This document shows positions 61,269-64,000 of a stretch of 64,000 bases of DNA, one piece after another; the first letter of the stretch is position 1; each line of letters starts with the position of its first letter. This stretch comes from Novosphingobium sp. FKTRR1. Lineage in GTDB: Bacteria > Pseudomonadota > Alphaproteobacteria > Sphingomonadales > Sphingomonadaceae. The notes beneath the pieces were generated by a model. The model saw only the letters and a list, made by a program, of their open reading frames with translations, did no database searches and had not been told where the DNA came from. Location of the stretch: the NCBI RefSeq assembly GCF_020404405.1, contig NZ_JAIZDA010000009.1:62001-126000 (forward strand), given 5' to 3'. The position numbers and the translations under genes were made by a program.

Positions 61269-63707
61269 GTGTTCAACCTCGCCGAATACCGCAATCGCAA
61301 CAGCCGGCTCGCAGACTTCCTGCCCTGGGCGGCTTTGGTTGGCCAAGGGATGGTCCTCAACAAGGACGGAAGCTTTCAGCGCACGGCTCAGTTCCGAGGA
61401 CCGGACCTCGATTCCGCGGTGCCTGCCGAACTGGTGGCCGTGGCAGGGCGGCTCAACAACGCCTTCCGCCGCCTCGGATCGGGCTGGGCGATCTTCGTCG
61501 AGGCCGATCGCCACGCCGCTGCCCATTACCCTGACAGCCGGTTTCCCGACGCGGCCTCGGCGCTGGTCGATGCCGAGCGCAAGGCCGATTTCGAGGAAGC
61601 CGGCGCACACTTCGAGTCCGCCTACTTCCTCACCATCTGCTATCTGCCACCGGCGGAAGACGCCTCCCGCGCGGAAAGCTGGCTCTATGAGGGCCGGGAG
61701 CATTCCGGCATCGCGCCATTCGAAGTGCTCTCTGGTTTTGCCGACCGCACCGATCGCATCCTGCGACTGATCGAAACCTTCATGCCCGAATGCCGCTGGC
61801 TCGATGATGCCGAGACGCTGACCTACCTCCACGGCTGCGTATCGACCAAACGCCATCGGGTCCGCGTCCCTGAAACGCCGATGTATCTCGACGCGCTGCT
61901 CGCCGATCGGCCGCTTACCGGCGGCCTCGAGCCGCGCCTCGGCGCATCGCATTTGCGCGTTCTCACCATCACGGGCTTTCCCACGGCCACGACGCCCGGT
62001 CTACTCGACGAACTCAATCGTTTGGCATTTCCCTATCGCTGGGCAACCCGCGCGATCCTGCTCGACAAGACCGATGCGACTAAGCTGCTGACCAAGATCA
62101 GGCGGCAATGGTTCGCCAAGCGCAAAAGCGTCGCTGCAATCCTGAAAGAGGTAATGACCAACGAGGCATCGATCCTGGTCGATACCGACGCGGCGAACAA
62201 GGCCGCCGACGCCGACCTCGCACTCCAGGAACTCGGGGCGGACTATGCAGGCATGGCCTATGTCACAGCGACCGTGACGGTCTGGGATACCGATCCGCGC
62301 ACCGCCGATGAAAAGCTGCGCCTTGTCGAGAAGATCATCCAGGGCCGCGATTTCACCGCCAGCCCGGAAACCATCAACGCGGTCGATGCTTGGCTCGGCT
62401 CCCTGCCGGGGCATGTCTACGCCAACGTCCGGCAGCCGCCCATCAGCACTTTGAACCTCGCCCACATGATACCCTTGTCAGCGGTGTGGGCGGGGCCGGA
62501 ACGGGACGAGCATTTTGCAGCCCCCCCACTGCTCTTCGGCAAGACCGAAGGCTCGACCCCGTTCCGGTTTTCCCTTCACGTCGGCGATGTCGGGCACACG
62601 CTCGTCGTTGGCCCAACGGGCGCGGGCAAGTCCGTTCTTCTTGCGCTCATGGCGCTCCAGTTCCGCCGCTATACCGGAGCCCACGTCTTCGCCTTCGATT
62701 TCGGCGGTTCGATCCGGGCAGCCGCGATCGCCATGGGCGGCGACTGGCACGATCTCGGTGGCGGTCTCACCGACGCCGCAGAAACCTCGGTCAACCTGCA
62801 ACCGCTCTCGCGGGTCGATGATCTCGCCGAACGCGGCTGGGCTGCCGACTGGATCGGCGCGATCCTGACGCGCGAAGGCGTGGCAATGACGCCCGATGTG
62901 AAGGAGCATGTCTGGACCGCGCTAACCTCACTGGCCTCAGCTCCCGTCGATGAGCGGACCGTCACAGGCCTTGCGGTCCTGCTCCAGTCCAATGACCTGA
63001 AACAGGCGCTTCGTCCCTATTGCGTCGGCGGCGCCTACGGCCGCCTGCTCGATGCCGAGGCCGAATATCTCGGCAGCGCCACAGTGCAGGCGTTCGAGAC
63101 CGAGGGACTGATCGGCACCGGAGCGGCATCGGCGGTCCTGGCCTATCTCTTCCACCGGATCGAAGACCGGCTCGACGGATCGCCAACGCTCATCATCATC
63201 GACGAAGGCTGGCTCGCGCTCGACGACGAGGGATTCGCCAGCCAGCTGCGCGAATGGCTGAAAACACTGCGCAAGAAGAACGCCAGCGTCGTTTTCGCCA
63301 CACAGTCACTGTCCGACATCGACGGCTCGCCGATCGCGCCCGCCATCATCGAGAGCTGCCAGACTAGGCTGCTCCTCCCCAATGAACGCGCGATCGAGCC
63401 TCAGATCACGGCCATCTATCGCCGCTTCGGGCTCAACGATCGCCAGATCGAGATCATCGCGAGGGCAGCCCCCAAGCGCGACTATTACTGCCAGTCCCGG
63501 CGCGGCAACCGGCTGTTCGAGCTGGGTCTGTCCGACGTCGCACTGGCGCTCTGCGCTGCCTCATCGAAGACCGATCAGGCTGCCATTGCCAAGATCCTCA
63601 GCGAGCACGGACGCGAAGCCTTCCTTATCCAATGGCTTCAACACCGCGGGCTCGGCTGGGCCGCTGACCTCGTCCCCAACCTCACAAACCAGGACAAAGC
63701 CCCATGA
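61269..63707 (+). CDS. trbE: Conjugal transfer ATPase TrbE (VirB4-like)
   Basis: The 812-residue ATPase drives assembly and DNA/protein export of the mating channel. The P-loop GPTGAGKSVLL is at about 448-458, Walker B is LIIIDEGWLALDDEGF, and FATQSLSDIDGSPIAPAIIESCQTRLLLPNERA follows. It begins FNLAEYRNRNSRLADFLPWAALVGQGMVLNKDGS, the usual TrbE start. I use a GTG with GAGGAG nine bases upstream. The stop overlaps trbJ in ATGA. Confidence 0.94.
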   Translation: MFNLAEYRNRNSRLADFLPWAALVGQGMVLNKDGSFQRTAQFRGPDLDSAVPAELVAVAGRLNNAFRRLGSGWAIFVEADRHAAAHYPDSRFPDAASALVDAERKADFEEAGAHFESAYFLTICYLPPAEDASRAESWLYEGREHSGIAPFEVLSGFADRTDRILRLIETFMPECRWLDDAETLTYLHGCVSTKRHRVRVPETPMYLDALLADRPLTGGLEPRLGASHLRVLTITGFPTATTPGLLDELNRLAFPYRWATRAILLDKTDATKLLTKIRRQWFAKRKSVAAILKEVMTNEASILVDTDAANKAADADLALQELGADYAGMAYVTATVTVWDTDPRTADEKLRLVEKIIQGRDFTASPETINAVDAWLGSLPGHVYANVRQPPISTLNLAHMIPLSAVWAGPERDEHFAAPPLLFGKTEGSTPFRFSLHVGDVGHTLVVGPTGAGKSVLLALMALQFRRYTGAHVFAFDFGGSIRAAAIAMGGDWHDLGGGLTDAAETSVNLQPLSRVDDLAERGWAADWIGAILTREGVAMTPDVKEHVWTALTSLASAPVDERTVTGLAVLLQSNDLKQALRPYCVGGAYGRLLDAEAEYLGSATVQAFETEGLIGTGAASAVLAYLFHRIEDRLDGSPTLIIIDEGWLALDDEGFASQLREWLKTLRKKNASVVFATQSLSDIDGSPIAPAIIESCQTRLLLPNERAIEPQITAIYRRFGLNDRQIEIIARAAPKRDYYCQSRRGNRLFELGLSDVALALCAASSKTDQAAIAKILSEHGREAFLIQWLQHRGLGWAADLVPNLTNQDKAP

Positions 63708-64000
63708 AACTGCGCCGCTCGCGCAGCGTTCGGCTCATTGCCGCGCTGCTTGTCGCCCCTGTGGCCCTCACTCCGATACTGGCAGCGCCGGCTTACGCAC
63801 AATTCGGGTTCGGCGGGATCGTCTACGACCCCTCGAACTACGCGCAAAATGTGCTGACGGCGGCGCGATCGCTCCAGCAGATCACGAACCAGATCACCTC
63901 ACTCCAAAATCAGGCGCAGTCGCTGATCAATCAGGCCCGCAACCTCGCAAGCCTGCCCTATTCAGCGCTCCAGCAGCTCCAGCAGTCGGTACAGCGCACC
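63704..64000 (+). CDS. trbJ: Conjugal transfer protein TrbJ, 5' part
   Basis: The visible 99 residues have a signal peptide ending AYAQ (about residue 33), then FGFGGIVYDPSNYAQNVLTAARSLQQITNQITSLQNQAQSLINQARNLASLP. This VYDPSN plus long amphipathic helix pattern is that of TrbJ/VirB5, a minor pilus component at the tip. The gene continues past the window edge. It is coupled to trbE. Confidence 0.9.
   Translation, partial: MKLRRSRSVRLIAALLVAPVALTPILAAPAYAQFGFGGIVYDPSNYAQNVLTAARSLQQITNQITSLQNQAQSLINQARNLASLPYSALQQLQQSVQRT

Larger units (their letters stand above)
31416..64000. mobile_element. Integrative and conjugative element (Tn4371/IncP-like), left part
   Basis: From the 3' end of tRNA-Gly to the window edge the genes are those of a conjugative element: ParB-like, RepA, oriT, relaxase, TraG, TraF-type protease, lytic transglycosylase and trbBCDEJ. 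The gene order matches Tn4371-type elements of proteobacteria. No integrase is visible, so it should lie near the other end beyond this window. The left boundary is inferred from the tRNA; the other att site is not seen. Integrated plasmid is an alternative. Confidence 0.8.

Noticed and set aside
1..64000. CRISPR arrays, insertion sequences and rRNA genes
   Set aside because: No regularly spaced repeats with unique spacers, no transposase-like protein and no rRNA sequence were found.

Overview
The window reads as the chromosome of an alphaproteobacterium of the sphingomonad group (Novosphingobium-like). The evidence is high G+C, a CtrA response regulator, a fused ThiS-ThiG, COX15-type heme A synthase, a fused malic enzyme/phosphotransacetylase, and the style of the proteins throughout. 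This assignment is by recognition only; no search was run.

Bases 1 to about 31.4 kb are ordinary chromosomal backbone. In order: the end of rpoN, a metallophosphoesterase, a TPR membrane protein, ctrA, a zinc-type locus (small secreted HxH protein plus TonB receptor), trmB, pyk, a DUF1244 protein, a large membrane glycosyltransferase-like protein, rplM-rpsI, heme A synthase, a MerC-like protein, thiSG, maeB, a large membrane protein, mutS, a small operon of nupC and an uncharacterised gene, yhhQ, argB, a lipoprotein, yggT, folD, a secreted protein, marC, a Lon-N-domain protein, and a thioredoxin-TPR protein of YbbN/CnoX type. Two nearly identical 17-bp palindromes (4004 and 13891) stand before the TonB-receptor locus and the MerC-like gene. 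They match the Zur-box type and link the two loci into one predicted zinc-starvation regulon.

At 31341 lies a tRNA-Gly(GCC). From its 3' end to the right edge the content is that of an integrative and conjugative element (ICE) of the Tn4371/IncP-like kind. It has a DUF932 protein, a large ParB-like protein, an HU protein, a 1437-residue methyltransferase plus strawberry-notch-type helicase, a Toprim protein, a SLOG/DUF2493 protein, two DUF736 proteins, small regulators (XRE, DUF2285, AlpA-like), RepA with internal iterons, DUF2840, a TraF-type protease, a lytic transglycosylase, an oriT with an IncP-like nic core, a relaxase, TraG, a CopG protein, and trbBCDEJ running off the window. No integrase and no ParA are visible. 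The integrase and the second att site are presumably beyond the right edge.

Between the CopG gene and trbB sits a cargo module on the opposite strand. It is a hipB-hipA operon followed, with overlap or near-overlap, by a small protein with a Cys-His-Asp (papain/transglutaminase-like) pattern. Four 18-bp palindromes precede the operon. This three-gene arrangement, the shared hairpin leaders before three ICE genes (32531, 33853, 37907), and a second duplicated leader of about 150 bp before two others (43468, 46649) are the least explained parts of the window.
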